Assembly: GCA_938015605.1 (NCBI GenBank)
Contig: CALLPO010000065.1
Location: 1 to 11,013, forward strand
DNA: 11,013 nt
Source: an uncultured Candidatus Altimarinota bacterium
GTDB lineage: Bacteria; Patescibacteriota; Gracilibacteria; BD1-5; UBA6164
Reading direction: 5' to 3'
Shown: one piece after another, positions 1 through 8,944 of the stretch
Layout of the letters: each line of letters opens with the position of its first letter
How positions within the stretch are numbered: the stretch's first letter is position 1
Notes under the pieces: generated by a model
What the model saw: only the letters and a program-made list of their open reading frames with translations
Told to the model about the DNA's origin: nothing
The model's database searches: none
Made by a program: the position numbers and the translations under genes

Positions 1-51
1 AAGATAACCTCCATCTTTTCCATCTTACTTATTTAGTAATCGGGGTATTTA

Positions 52-78
52 TATGTATGCAGTAATACATACTTTTTT
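52..78 (+). terminator. Weak candidate intrinsic terminator
   Basis: TATGTAT (52-58) and ATACATA (65-71) form a perfect 7-bp stem with a 6-nt loop, followed by six T (73-78). Only one pair is G-C, so it would be a weak terminator. It could end a gene lying to the left of the window. Confidence 0.25.
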
Positions 79-252
79 AAAATTTTGCGCACATAAACAG
101 CTTTAAAAGCCAGTATTTAGAATTTCCTATATACCAAAAAATTACTCTTATCTCGAAAACTTGCTGATGATACGAAAAAGTCAAGAGAAGTCAAAATGAA
201 CGAACAAACTTCATAATTTTATTGGATCACAAGCTCTTTTCATCATCTATGC

Positions 253-280
253 TTGTTTGGAAGAACCATGAAGCTATAGT
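253..280 (+). promoter_or_regulatory. Candidate promoter for the lipoprotein gene
   Basis: TTGTTT (253-258, 3 of 6 to the -35 consensus), a 16-bp spacer and TATAGT (275-280, 5 of 6 to the -10 consensus). Transcription would start near 287, leaving a leader of about 20 nt before the ATG at 307. The same -10 hexamer occurs upstream of the RsuA-family gene. The -35 match is poor. Confidence 0.35.
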
Positions 281-306
281 TTTGATGAACCAAAACATAA
301 ACAATT

Positions 307-936
307 ATGAATCGTGAAAAAATTATCCGCAATACCATATACCTCATTGTTTGTGTATGGTTAAGTAGCTGCTCTTTAACAAGACAAGAATCTGTAATCA
401 CTCCCCCTCAGATACTTTCTGAAAAACTAACCTTTTATGATGGAGAAAATGGAGATAGTTACCCCATTCCCCTGAGTGAAATATTAGCGCTAAATTTTAG
501 TAGAGAAACATCGTTCGTACAAATTGACTCAACGCTGATATCTTTATATGAAATCAAAGGATTTGTGAATATCCAGGGAAATAACTACCACCTCAAAATT
601 GAAAAGATATCTAGTCATGAGGGAAATGAATCCTTGATTGGCTGTACACTAAGCACTCCGCATCAAGACGATCACGTATTATTTGTTTCTTACTTATCAG
701 CACCTAGGAAAAAGAAACATTACGTATGGATGGAACCTAACTCTAGAATATATTCGATAGTTGATGGGTATATTGAAAGAGCATTCCAATTACATCTAGA
801 AGATGATAAACTAAAAGACAAAAGACCCATTTGTGAGTATCTTGAAAGTGAAACTTTCAAGAAATTTACAAAGAAATTACCAAGACCATCCCCCCGCCCC
901 AAACAACCGAAAATCTTCTTCAGTAAAAGAGCCTAA
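307..936 (+). CDS. Predicted lipoprotein of unknown function
   Basis: A 209-aa protein with a type II signal peptide: basic N-terminus (MNREK), hydrophobic core at residues 9-19, and lipobox LSSC with the acylated Cys at position 22. It is therefore expected to be anchored to the outer face of the membrane. I do not recognise the mature domain. It looks soluble and beta-rich (many alternating charged and hydrophobic stretches), and it ends in a basic, proline-rich tail (about residues 186-209, KKLPRPSPRPKQPK). The start is fixed by an in-frame TAA at 298-300, and the ATG is the first start codon after it. No Shine-Dalgarno motif precedes it. The gene stands alone, with a candidate promoter at 253-280 and a strong terminator 31 nt after its TAA stop. 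All seven glycines use GGN and none uses TGA, unlike most genes in the window. The lipoprotein call is firm; the function is unknown. Confidence 0.8.
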   Translation: MNREKIIRNTIYLIVCVWLSSCSLTRQESVITPPQILSEKLTFYDGENGDSYPIPLSEILALNFSRETSFVQIDSTLISLYEIKGFVNIQGNNYHLKIEKISSHEGNESLIGCTLSTPHQDDHVLFVSYLSAPRKKKHYVWMEPNSRIYSIVDGYIERAFQLHLEDDKLKDKRPICEYLESETFKKFTKKLPRPSPRPKQPKIFFSKRA

Positions 937-967
937 TGGCAAAACTTTGAAGAAAACAATCTATGGA

Positions 968-1001
968 AGCACTCTGTTATTTTAACAGGGTGCTCTTTTT
1001 T
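968..1001 (+). terminator. Intrinsic terminator of the lipoprotein gene
   Basis: AGCACTCTGTTA (968-979) pairs with TAACAGGGTGCT (983-994) as a 12-bp stem with one G-U wobble and a 3-nt TTT loop, followed by C and six T (996-1001). It lies 31 nt after the TAA at 934-936. The minus-strand version has no T run after the stem, so it does not serve rlmE. Confidence 0.9.
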
Positions 1002-1123
1002 GTCAAAAAGAACACCATAAACTTCTGTTTATCTTCAATGACTACCATCGTAGCAAGCTTCTTCCTATTCCCTCATTCACTCCTTCTCTGTTTCTCTCTC
1101 TTTCCCTCTTTCTCTAATATCTT

Positions 1124-1732
1124 TTACTTCTTTATATTCCTCTTCACCAAATAAATCTCCTTACTCGCTTTTCTACAAGACTTAGGCTTAAAACTCACGA
1201 TGTTTTTATTCCCATAACGATCTTTTAGATCTCTCATGAGTTCTTCATATCCAGGTCCCATAAAGACTTTGATCGCGAAGGTTCCTCATTCCTTGAGATA
1301 TTGTTCGTATATCCATAAAGTCTTTTCGATCAATCCAATACTTCTGATACCATCAATATCAGACATACCCATCGTATCAGGCGCCATATCACTTACGATA
1401 CAGTCAAACTTTTTGATTTCATGCTCATCAAACGCAGCCTGCACTCACTCTCTATCGGTGATATCTTGTTCGTATGAAGTCACATAGGGTAATGCAAGAT
1501 TAACCGGCTTCAGATCAAATCAAATGATTACTCACTCTTCACGAGTTTTCTGAAAGTGCTTACTCAGATACTGCAGCCAAGATCAAGGAGCACATCAGAT
1601 ATCAAGTAGGGTTTTTGCTCATTTCAAAATATCAAATTTGTTGTGTATTTCTTCGAGCTTATAAGCACTCCTAGCGAGATACCCATCCTTTTTTGCTTGT
1701 AAGGTATAATATTCGTCTCATCGTTTTGACAT
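1124..1732 (-). CDS. rlmE: RlmE (FtsJ/RrmJ) 23S rRNA 2'-O-ribose methyltransferase
   Basis: A 202-aa protein, close to the roughly 209 aa usual for RlmE, which methylates the 2'-O of a uridine in the peptidyl-transferase region of 23S rRNA using SAM. The whole Rossmann methyltransferase fold is readable with TGA as Gly: RSAYKLEEI (residues 21-29), SAM-binding motif LLDIGCAPGSWLQYLS (42-57), IIGFDLKPV (69-77), SDMAPDTMG (114-122), FAIKVF (152-157) and SKEIYLVKR near the C-terminus. The K-D-K-E catalytic tetrad fits K25, D115, K155 and E192. Eight of 16 glycines are TGA, including two in the SAM motif; the adjacent Trp is TGG, which argues against TGA meaning Trp. The ATG lies 75 nt from the divergent RsuA-family gene. 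The stop is TAA and I see no terminator. Codon use and composition look like a resident core gene. Confidence 0.96.
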
Positions 1733-1739
1733 TGTGGTC

Positions 1740-1767
1740 TTGCAATAATTAAAATTACATCTATAGT
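1740..1767 (+). promoter_or_regulatory. Candidate promoter of the RsuA-family gene
   Basis: TTGCAA (1740-1745, 4 of 6), a 16-bp spacer and TATAGT (1762-1767, 5 of 6) place a start near 1774 and a leader of about 34 nt before the ATG at 1808. It lies in the 75-nt gap shared with divergent rlmE. The -10 contains the palindrome CTATAG, so a divergent rlmE promoter may overlap, but I see no good minus-strand -35. Confidence 0.4.
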
Positions 1768-1807
1768 ATGACACTAATTGTAACAAACATTTTGGCACTT
1801 GCAAACG

Positions 1808-2656
1808 ATGTTATTATATACGTATTTCCAAAAAACTCACCAAGTCTCTAGAAGAGAATATCAAGAAATGCTCCAAGAAGGAGTGATTTTTTTGAATAAA
1901 GAAGCTATTGAAAGTTTCGATAAAGAAATAGAAATTGGTGATGTGATCGAACTCCAGCTACCTGATGGGAATTCATTCACCGAGACGATCAAATATTTTC
2001 CTGGATTTACCCCAAAGCTTGCTCTTTTCCACAAACCCAAAGGATACGTATGTTCCAAAGACGATAAACACAACAAAACCATCTACGAACTCCTCCCAGA
2101 AAGCTGGCTCAAGGATTTTTGGTATATCTGAAGACTTGATAAAGACAGTACCGGACTTCTATTACTCACCAATGACAGTACCCTCGTAGACCGGTACGAA
2201 AATCCCTTTCATGATATCCACAAGGTATATGAAGTAGAAATTGATAAACCTCTTAAGTCAAATGATATCAAAAAAATGCGTAAGTGAATCTTGGTAACCA
2301 CTGACGGTGAGAGAACCGAAAACCAAAAAGAACTCACCACAGATCTCCTAAAATGCGTCTGAGTAAGATACCAAAGAATCAAAGAAAGGCATCTAGTCAT
2401 CATCACCCTCAACGAAGGGAAAAATCGTCATATTAGACGTCTTCTCAAAGCACTTGGTTATAGAGTAAAATCCCTCCAAAGACTCAAAGTAGATAAGCGA
2501 CATCTGGGAAATCTCAAACCAGGAAAACGAAAACTTGAAAGAATCAAAATCGGAAAGATCAAAAAACAGAAAGAAAAAAAGAAGAAAGTTAAAATAGGTG
2601 ACGGAAAGAGCAAGAGAAAATTGAAGAAGGAGGCTAAGAAGAAGAGGAAGAAGTAG
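1808..2656 (+). CDS. RsuA/RluB-family rRNA pseudouridine synthase with basic C-terminal tail
   Basis: A 282-aa enzyme that converts a specific uridine in rRNA to pseudouridine. An S4-type RNA-binding domain fills residues 1-60 (SRREYQEMLQEGVIFLNKEA, then IGDVIEL). The catalytic domain follows: FHKPKGYVCS, the active-site motif GRLDKDSTGLLLLTND (108-123) with catalytic Asp111, KVYEVEIDK, and the late motif NEGKNRHIRRLLKALGY. The Gly of GRLD is a TGA at 2129-2131; under the standard code the gene would stop there. Two further TGAs lie in-frame. The last 45 or so residues are a lysine/arginine-rich, probably disordered tail that may add non-specific RNA affinity. The ATG at 1808 is chosen because it opens the S4 domain directly; a TTG at 1799 is possible. 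No Shine-Dalgarno motif. The motifs do not separate RsuA (16S) from RluB/E/F (23S), so no symbol is given. Confidence 0.93.
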
Positions 2657-2692
2657 GTATACATCAGTTCTATAGAGCGATATGAGTTATGA

Positions 2693-3266
2693 TTAATTAT
2701 ACGAGTAAATTATCGATCTCTTTGTATATGACCAAAAACTTTCTATTCAATTGATATGATTTTTTCATCTTACAAACTCATTATCTCCATAGTGAACTCT
2801 AAAATATTTCTTGTATCATAGATCTATCAAACCGTGTTAACTTCTTCGTCAGTCAGTGTTTACTTCACTCTCAAAAGGTCCTATTTTACCTCTAATATAG
2901 GTAACAAGCTCTTTGCTAAGCATTCTGAAATTATTTGAATTTACACTTTTCACTTTCATTTAAGAAGTCATAACACCTTCACTTTATTTCATACTCATCG
3001 TCATCTCTTTCATCTAATTCTCTTTGGTCAGAAATAAATTTCATCAATTTATATAATTCATTTTCGAATTTCTAGATCAATTTTAAGACTCTATTGAAAG
3101 AAACTTCACGAATATAATTATACAATTCATTCACTGTATTTCTATTTATTCACGAAATTCTGCTGGCACTAGTTACGCTTAAATCTTCACAAAAAAGCCT
3201 GATTAATTCTCTCGTTTTCTTAACTTCTAAATGAGAATTTTTTCTATAAGGGTTTTTAATAGTCAT
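2693..3266 (-). pseudogene. Decayed IS1595/IS1016-type transposase remnant
   Basis: The N-terminal part starts at ATG 3266 and reads as the helix-turn-helix of this family (ELIRLFCEDLSVTSASRI, then GINRNTVNELYNYIRE). It is broken by a TAG and then a TAA. The C-terminal part is in another frame and carries the transposase core: SKELVTYIRGKI, VNTDG, LIDLGYKKYFRVHYGDNEF, and the signature VRGKNHINGIESFWSYTKR. One nonsense TAA replaces what should be Tyr between TDGRRS and HGLIDLG. The stretch that should hold the first catalytic Asp (usual form DESYFG) is absent, so there are stops, a frameshift and an internal loss. Four of the matching glycines are TGA, so the element was adapted to the UGA-Gly code before it decayed. 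It ends in a TAA at 2693-2695 and is non-functional. The right side may keep one element end (see 3267-3456); I find no matching inverted end on the left. Confidence 0.8.
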
Positions 3267-3456
3267 GACCTAGTATATTGTTATGCTAGCATGGTGTCAA
3301 CTAGTCTAGACCCTTTCTTTTTCTCACATTGTAGAGAAAGTTAAAAAATTACATCAATAGAGGTCTGTTAAAATATGAATTCCCATAGAATATAATTAGA
3401 AAATAATGAATTTAAATCTATATTTAGTACAAATTATTACCTCAAATTGGATTATA
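3267..3456. other. AT-rich spacer, possibly holding one end of the IS remnant
   Basis: No gene is visible. It includes a perfect 10-bp palindrome ATGCTAGCAT (3285-3294) and a stretch at 3295-3314 (GGTGTCAACTAGTCTAGACC) in the position expected for the element's terminal inverted repeat upstream of the transposase start. No inverted partner is found near 2660-2700, so the end assignment is tentative. The rest, down to the AspRS stop at 3457, is low-complexity AT with no clear terminator. Confidence 0.35.
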
Positions 3457-4725
3457 CTAAAATGGAATATTTCATTTGGTTACTGCCTTTAATGGAATTA
3501 ATTTTACATTTGCTTTTCATACATACTTTTGTGTTAAGCGCTCTAGTCAAAGCCCAAATCAGCCATGAGGAGCAATTCAGTATTTAAATAGTTCAAGATA
3601 ATCATGAATATCTTCAACTTCGACACTCTTTTTGAAAGTTTTAGCTTGGTTTACAAGTTGATCATAACGATGTTCTCTTTGAGCTCACGTAGTAATCTCC
3701 ACTCACTTATATAATAAGTCAAAACTTCTGGTTAACCCAGTTTCAGAGTCGACCATATGATAAAATGGTCTAAATTCAGTTGGATAATCAATCAAGAAAA
3801 CAAAATCTGAATTGAACTTCTCTTTAACATATTGTCCAATTAATTTTTCTCATTCTGGATCAATATCTTTTCATTCTGGCACGTTATGATCATACTTACT
3901 AATAAGTATTTCTTTTGCATCTGATAAAGAAATCCTGGGAAAATCTGGTAATCATTTTACAATATTATCAGAATTTCATTCTATATCATTCCTTACTTTA
4001 TCAGCTGTTTGAATTACATTCTTAAGCATTTCTTCTAGCAAGTCCATTACATGATGGTGATTTTGTCATGATTTTAAAACCATTTCTCAATCTACAGAAA
4101 CAAATTCAGCAAGATGGCGGCTTGTTCTGGATGGATCTGCACGAAAAGCTTTACTAATATCAAATGTTCTATCAAATCAACTAGCAATCATCATTTGCTT
4201 TGCAAACTGTGGACTCTGTGCCAAAAATGCTGGTTGTCAATAGAAATCAAGTTCAAAAACCTCAGCACCTCATTCGCTTGCAGTTCATATTATTTTAGGG
4301 GACCAAGACTTAATAAATTTCTTTTCTTTAAAATAATCAACCATAGCTAATTCAATAACTGTTGCTAACTTAAATTGATCCTGAAACTCAACTTTCCTTA
4401 ATTGTAAATGACGATATTTCCTAGCAATATCCATTTCATTTCAATCATCTAACACAGGCAATAGGTCTGCTTTTGTTTCTACTAGAATTTTTTCAACATG
4501 AATTTCATAGTTTTCTATTCTAGCATCTTTAATATTTGCTGCATGTTTCTTTCAAGTAAAATATAGATATGATCATGGTGATATTCATGAAATATCATCT
4601 CATTCACTATTTTTGAAACTTACCAGTTGAAGCAATCATTCCGTTGTCTTTAAGTGCACAAATGCAATTTTACCCATGTCCTTTATTTTATCGACATAAC
4701 CCTCTCAAATCACTTCTGTATTCAT
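3457..4725 (-). CDS. aspS: Archaeal-type aspartyl-tRNA synthetase (class IIb), divergent
   Basis: A 422-aa protein with the length and layout of archaeal-type AspRS, which charges tRNA-Asp and often also tRNA-Asn; the large insert of bacterial AspRS is absent. An N-terminal OB-fold anticodon domain (residues 1 to about 100, GYVDKIKDMGKIAFVHLKT) precedes the class II core: GTASEGGAEVFEL, the Asp-type AFLAQSPQF (AsnRS has a different sequence here), motif 2 AFRADPSRTSRHLAEF with Arg195, RPFYHM, RSFDLLYKG, EITTGAQREHRYD, and motif 3 GGFGLGLERL with Arg396. More than 20 glycines are TGA, including three in the motif 3 region. Two oddities: motif 2 reads FRAD, with Asp197 where nearly all class II enzymes have Glu, and the last 26 residues lack the usual FPRD..RL.P ending. 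It may be the cell's only AspRS or a specialised paralog. It has a good promoter and is divergent from the phosphodiesterase gene, 187 nt away. Confidence 0.85.
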
Positions 4726-4759
4726 GTTATATAGTATATATAAAAGTGTATGCGCAATA

Positions 4760-4787
4760 AATATAGCTTTATTATCGCTGTTGTCAA
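4760..4787 (-). promoter_or_regulatory. Promoter of the AspRS-like gene
   Basis: On the minus strand TTGACA (4787-4782) matches the -35 consensus exactly. It is followed by a 16-bp spacer and TATATT (4765-4760, 5 of 6). The start would be near 4753, giving a leader of about 28 nt before the ATG at 4725. This is the best promoter match in the window. The spacer and -10 overlap a short inverted repeat (AATAAA / TTTATT around 4757-4774). Confidence 0.6.
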
Positions 4788-4860
4788 TATTTAAATTCAC
4801 TAATCAATAAAAAAATGATACCTAAAGAAAATGTAGTTAAAAGATATTGCATTCCACTTT

Positions 4861-4889
4861 TTATTAATAATATTTGTTGAATATATGAT
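4861..4889 (+). promoter_or_regulatory. Weak candidate promoter of the phosphodiesterase gene
   Basis: TTATTA (4861-4866, 3 of 6), a 17-bp spacer and TATGAT (4884-4889, 5 of 6) would start transcription near 4896, 17 nt before the ATG. The sequence is so AT-rich that chance matches are likely. Confidence 0.25.
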
Positions 4890-4912
4890 TATTTTAATTT
4901 TAGTTCATTTAG

Positions 4913-6082
4913 ATGAAAAAACTCACTAAATTAGATATTTATGATAATTCCATTGTTAACTTATCTAATGATTTTAGAGCACATTACGGGCTAAAAACTG
5001 CTCATAAACCATTAGGGATAGCACTTAAAAAGCATATTGTGTTTATTTTAATTGATGCAATGTGAATAAATATACTAAAAAAATATAGTAATTTTATGAA
5101 TGATAACTTATTAAAAACAATATTTAGTGTCTTTCCCTCTACAACAACTGCTGCCATAACCTCAATACATACATGATTAAGCCCCTATGAGCATGGAAAT
5201 ATTTCACGAATCACTAACATGAAGGAATATTGAACTACAGGATCTCCTCTTCCATTTATAGATAGAACTTACAGTAAAATAAATAGAAACACGTGAGACG
5301 AGTTTTTCGATTCTACATTTGATTATTATCATTTATCAAATAAAAACATTTACGAACCAATCAAAAACTGTTATGCTTATTTGCCTGAGTGAATATTAGA
5401 TACATATTACACAAAATCTTACTTAAAGTGATGTGACTGAATATACGGTTGTTCTAGTTTTCTAGATGAGAATACGATATCACAAATTTGCAATAATATA
5501 AAAAAATCAAAAAACACTTTTCAGCACGTGTACTGGGACAGGTTAGACAATATACAGCACGAATTCTGAATCCACTCTGAGCAAGTGAATTATGAAATAA
5601 AGAAAATAGATGAAAAATTAGAATGCCTAGTCAACAAATTTAAAGAAGACGCACAATCTGATATTAGTATAGTAATAACTGCAGATCATTGACACACTTG
5701 TGTTAAAAAAGAAGATGAAATAGATCTTAATGAAATAAACTATCTTCCAGGTTTACTAACAATCCCTGCAACTGGAGATTCAAGAGTTGTTTTTTTATAT
5801 CCAAGGGAATGAAAAAAGAACCTACTACTTTCTAAGCTTGAAAAAGATAGTAAAAAGTTCCACATATTGACGAAAGAAGAATTTATTAAATCGTGATTAT
5901 TATGATGATGAGAAATGCATAAATTCTTAGAAGATCGTATTTGAGATATCAATCTTATAGCCAAAGAAAATTACCGATTTTGAAATTACTTAATAAACGA
6001 AAAAGATTTTTATGAGCCAGGAATTCATTCAGGTCTTTCAGATGATGAAATGAATGTTCCTCTAATAATGATAAATCTATAA
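4913..6082 (+). CDS. Alkaline-phosphatase-superfamily phosphodiesterase (type I phosphodiesterase/nucleotide pyrophosphatase-like)
   Basis: A 389-aa metal-dependent hydrolase expected to cleave phosphodiester or phosphomonoester bonds with a Thr nucleophile and two divalent metals. The superfamily's metal ligands are in order: Asp48 in FILIDAMG; the nucleophile region FPSTTTAAITSIHTGLSPYE (Thr77 or Thr78); Asp212 and His216 in WDRLDNIQHEFG (the D-x3-H pattern); Asp258 and His259 in ITADHGHT; and His372 in GIHSGLSDDEM. No signal peptide or membrane segment is evident, so it is probably cytoplasmic. About 15 glycines are TGA, including those of DAMG, HTGL and ADHG. The ATG is certain because a TAG sits immediately before it; there is no Shine-Dalgarno motif. 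The gene overlaps the convergent GCS2-like ligase gene by 6 bp. The substrate is not known; its position suggests it serves the product of the neighbouring oxygenase, nucleotidyltransferase and ligase cluster. Confidence 0.88.
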
Positions 6083-7306
6083 ATTAATATTCATTTTTCT
6101 CTCGATATATTTTTTTATATTTTTTCCTTCAGCTTCTGATAAATATCAGTTATCAATTCAATAATTGAGAATCTTATGATAATTTTTACTTATCCATTCT
6201 TTGATAGTCGTAGTATTTAAGTAGTCTAATGGATCAAAAATTGAGGCGTAGATTCAATATTTTCAAGCGTTAGACATTCATGCACTAACCTCTTCTAAAG
6301 GAGCAAGTATTGGCGCTTGACTTGTAAACCAAAAAACAGTCAAGATAAAAAAATATCATAAATTACAAGAATCTTCAACCGTATCTTGAACAGTAAGGAC
6401 TCTATATTCATATAACAATGTTTTATTATCTTCTAATAGTTTAAGTTGCTGAAAAACCCATGAAGTCTCTCTACTAACTTCATATGCATTTCTTTCTATA
6501 TCTTCACAAATCTTGTAATCAACAATATGATCTCAACTATTTAATTTTCTAAAATAGTCTGTAGCTTTATTTATATAAGGGAAAAGACCTGCATTATCAC
6601 TCCCAGAAATATAATTTTTTGAATTAAAAAGACCTACTGCAAGCCTCACATCTCTATTTTCTAATTCTCCATTACAATAAGATGCATTTGAAGAAAGCCC
6701 ATAAAAAATAGGAGACAACATCGTAGAGTAGTTATAAAAGTTCTTTAATTCTGAGGGATTTCTTAATCTAAGATTAACGTGGATTCAACTAATAAGAGCA
6801 AGTGATCCATATATATCTTTAAGCTTCAGTTCTTGTCATGATTTTTTCCTAATACTAAAAGAATTATTATCTTTTGATAATTTTTTTTTTCAAAAGTTTC
6901 TTTCAATAAGGTACTTATCAGATTGATTAAAAAAATCTTCATTATCAAAATAATCATCAGAAATATTAGGAACTATTCATTTATAAATAAATTTCATTCA
7001 TCTTTTTGAATAGTAACTTTGCATATCTTTAGATATAAGTTCAATTTTTGATTTCATTAATTCAAGAGATCAAATTTCTAGTACTCATATCGGTCACGAT
7101 ATCTCTAGTTGGAATGTTCAAGATTCTCCTCACACATAATCTTTACCTAGTGCAAGATAATCTTTACTTGCTCAAGGAACTGCAAAATCATTTTGATCTA
7201 CAATGAATCATTCGATTTCAAGTCAATAAGTAACTGATTCGGATCATGCAGAATCTATCACTTGTTCATAACGATCAATAAACTTATCAAATAATATTTT
7301 TTGCAT
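6077..7306 (-). CDS. GCS2/YbdK-like carboxylate-amine ligase
   Basis: A 409-aa protein related to the GCS2 glutamate-cysteine ligase family (YbdK type, glutamine-synthetase fold), which joins a carboxylate to an amine through an acyl phosphate made with ATP. Visible marks are GLEIEGFIVD (Glu30 and Glu32, the start of the metal and ATP site), a beta-strand FQLEISGP, LISGIHVNLRL with His176 (compare the QxHxx strand of the family), a helix with LSPIFYGLSSNASYCNG, and the late signature LLYEYRVLTVQDTVEDSCNL (Glu300, Arg302). In-frame TGA is frequent, including both Gly of GLEIEG. The ATG is the first start after an in-frame TAG. It lies 18 nt downstream of the nucleotidyltransferase-oxygenase gene, so the two are almost certainly cotranscribed. 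The TAG stop lies within the 3' end of the convergent phosphodiesterase gene. The substrates cannot be read from the sequence; true glutathione synthesis is unlikely given the divergence and the neighbours. Confidence 0.8.
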
Positions 7307-7324
7307 ATTTGATGAATAAAAAAT

Positions 7325-8944
7325 CTAAAACCAAACTTCTATTTCATTTCAAACTTGGCGGAAATGACAAACTAATGTAATTCTGTCAGTAGATCAAGAA
7401 AATGGTTTTATCCCATGAAACGTAAATCAAGAAAAAACCATAGCTTGTCATGGTTTATGAGTAAGTTCATTTGAAGGAAGTCAAAAATCCTGACTCTCGT
7501 CATAAATATGAGAATTAAACTTTCTTGGTTGAAATATAGTCTCTCATCATTCTTGTGGTGGCTGTAACATAACTAAAAGAGTAAATATCTCAGAGTCGAC
7601 CATCTTGGGATTAATCGAAATGTCTCCACTCTCATAAACTCCATTAAATGTTCATTCTAGATCAAAATGAAGAATTCATCACTTTTTTGAAACATGTTTT
7701 CAGATAGGGAATTTTTGAATTCAAAATTTGGTAAATCATTCTCTTTGCTGAACATCAGAACCCGTCATACTATTTATTAATTTCCTTATAAGAGGAAAAA
7801 CTTCAGGAAAATATTGATTAATTATTTTATTTTCTTCAACAGTTAATCAAAAATATTTTTTTGCTTCACTTTCTTTTAAAATCAGACTGTCATTAAATCA
7901 TGTATAAAATCATCATAAAAATTCTTCTTGCTCTCAAGAAAAACTTTGTTTCCATGGTCTTCAAGTCAATTCTATTTTTTTTAAAATCTTTTCTGCTCCA
8001 TTTTTTCACAAAAAGTCTTCTATGATTAATATATTTCCCTTTTTTAGATTTAATTCATCTGATTGATCTACATTTGATAGGTTCTTTCTTATAATTGTGT
8101 TAGCTACATTCCCACTATCAATAGCTGAATAACATTCAAGATATGATAAAATCCTGTTATTAAAATCATTGAACCTTTCTGTTTCATATAAGTCATTATC
8201 AGATTTATTTTTAACTAATAGTTTTATAAATTCTGATTTTGCAAACATTATCAAATTTTTAATATCTCAATATAGCTCAGAATGATTTCAAGAGATTAAA
8301 CGGGAATAATTATGAAAAATATTTATATCTAATATGCTTTTTACATTAACCAAAGAAAGGTAATACTCTTTTTCAGAAGTAATTAGTTTTTTATGGAGAA
8401 TGTACATTAATTTTGTAAAAGAATCCAGAATTTTATTAACTGAATATGTAATATTTACTATATCCTTTACCAAGTGAGCATTAATAAATTTACTGCTATA
8501 TTCATATACTCTTCTTAGTTCTACTTCTGCTGATCTTAACTGCAACTCTTCATTGTTGATAACTTTTCTAATCTCATCCTTTAAGTGATTAACATAATCT
8601 TGCCCCTTTAAAATTAGAGCATCTTCAAGTAATGATCAATACCAAAGAGCTAGATCATAACTTCACATAACATCCGAAATAATATTTTTCTGAGAAGTTA
8701 TATAACCATATAGTAAACGAGGAATATTATCCTGATATACTATGTCTATTACTTCACTATCAAAATTCTCGTTTTTAGTCAATATTTCAAAATCGAAATC
8801 ACTAAATGGCTTTAATTCATTTCTTGATCAGCTTCAAGTATGAAGAATTGCTAATATTTCATCATTTTTTATTCATCCATTGACTATAAGTCTTTCTAAA
8901 TCTCAAACTAGATGCTTTATTCAAATATTTTTTTTAAAATTCAT
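7325..8944 (-). CDS. Nucleotidyltransferase / 2OG-Fe(II) oxygenase fusion protein
   Basis: A 539-aa two-enzyme protein. Residues 1 to about 100 hold a minimal nucleotidyltransferase: ILAILHTGSGSRNEL, then KPFSDFDFEIL, giving the hG[GS]...DhD pattern with Asp49 and Asp51 as metal ligands. Both glycines of GSGSR are TGA. Residues about 100-300 are all-helical, with a tyrosine-rich, lysine-rich composition and no motif I recognise. From about residue 302 (NILIIEDFLG) to the end is a 2-oxoglutarate/Fe(II) oxygenase: HFD at 426-428 (the HxD iron ligands), then the strand EIFTLLVMLQPPQEGGETIF, the distal iron ligand His510 in FTFHGIKPFSG, and the 2OG-binding Arg521 in TDRITLVCHFR. Joining these two activities in one chain is unusual. 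The ATG at 8944 gives a natural lead into the first domain; the frame stays open upstream to a TAA at 9049-9047 but has no start codon there. It lies 117 nt after the first oxygenase gene, in the same frame, and 18 nt before the ligase. Confidence 0.85.

Larger units (their letters stand above)
1..306. other. Non-coding leader region before the lipoprotein gene
   Basis: I see no convincing gene on either strand, even with TGA read as Gly; frames are interrupted by TAA and TAG and the composition is AT-rich. A 12-codon stub from base 1 to a TAG at 34-36 is too short to assign. A weak AT-rich stem-loop near base 52 and a possible promoter near base 253 are listed separately. Confidence 0.5.

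Noticed and set aside
963..1154. Plus-strand coding region after the lipoprotein gene
   Set aside because: It covers the terminator hairpin and the antisense of the rlmE 3' end and has a biased Phe/Ser/Leu composition typical of a shadow frame.
4103..4105. TGA as tryptophan (code 4)
   Set aside because: In AspRS the VDGEM position could be Trp in some homologs, but GRLD, CAPGSW, GGFGLG, GSGSR and ADHG all require Gly.
6077..7306. Glutamate-cysteine ligase for glutathione (gshA)
   Set aside because: Only the general GCS2 fold motifs are present, there is no glutathione synthetase nearby, and the neighbours suggest another substrate.
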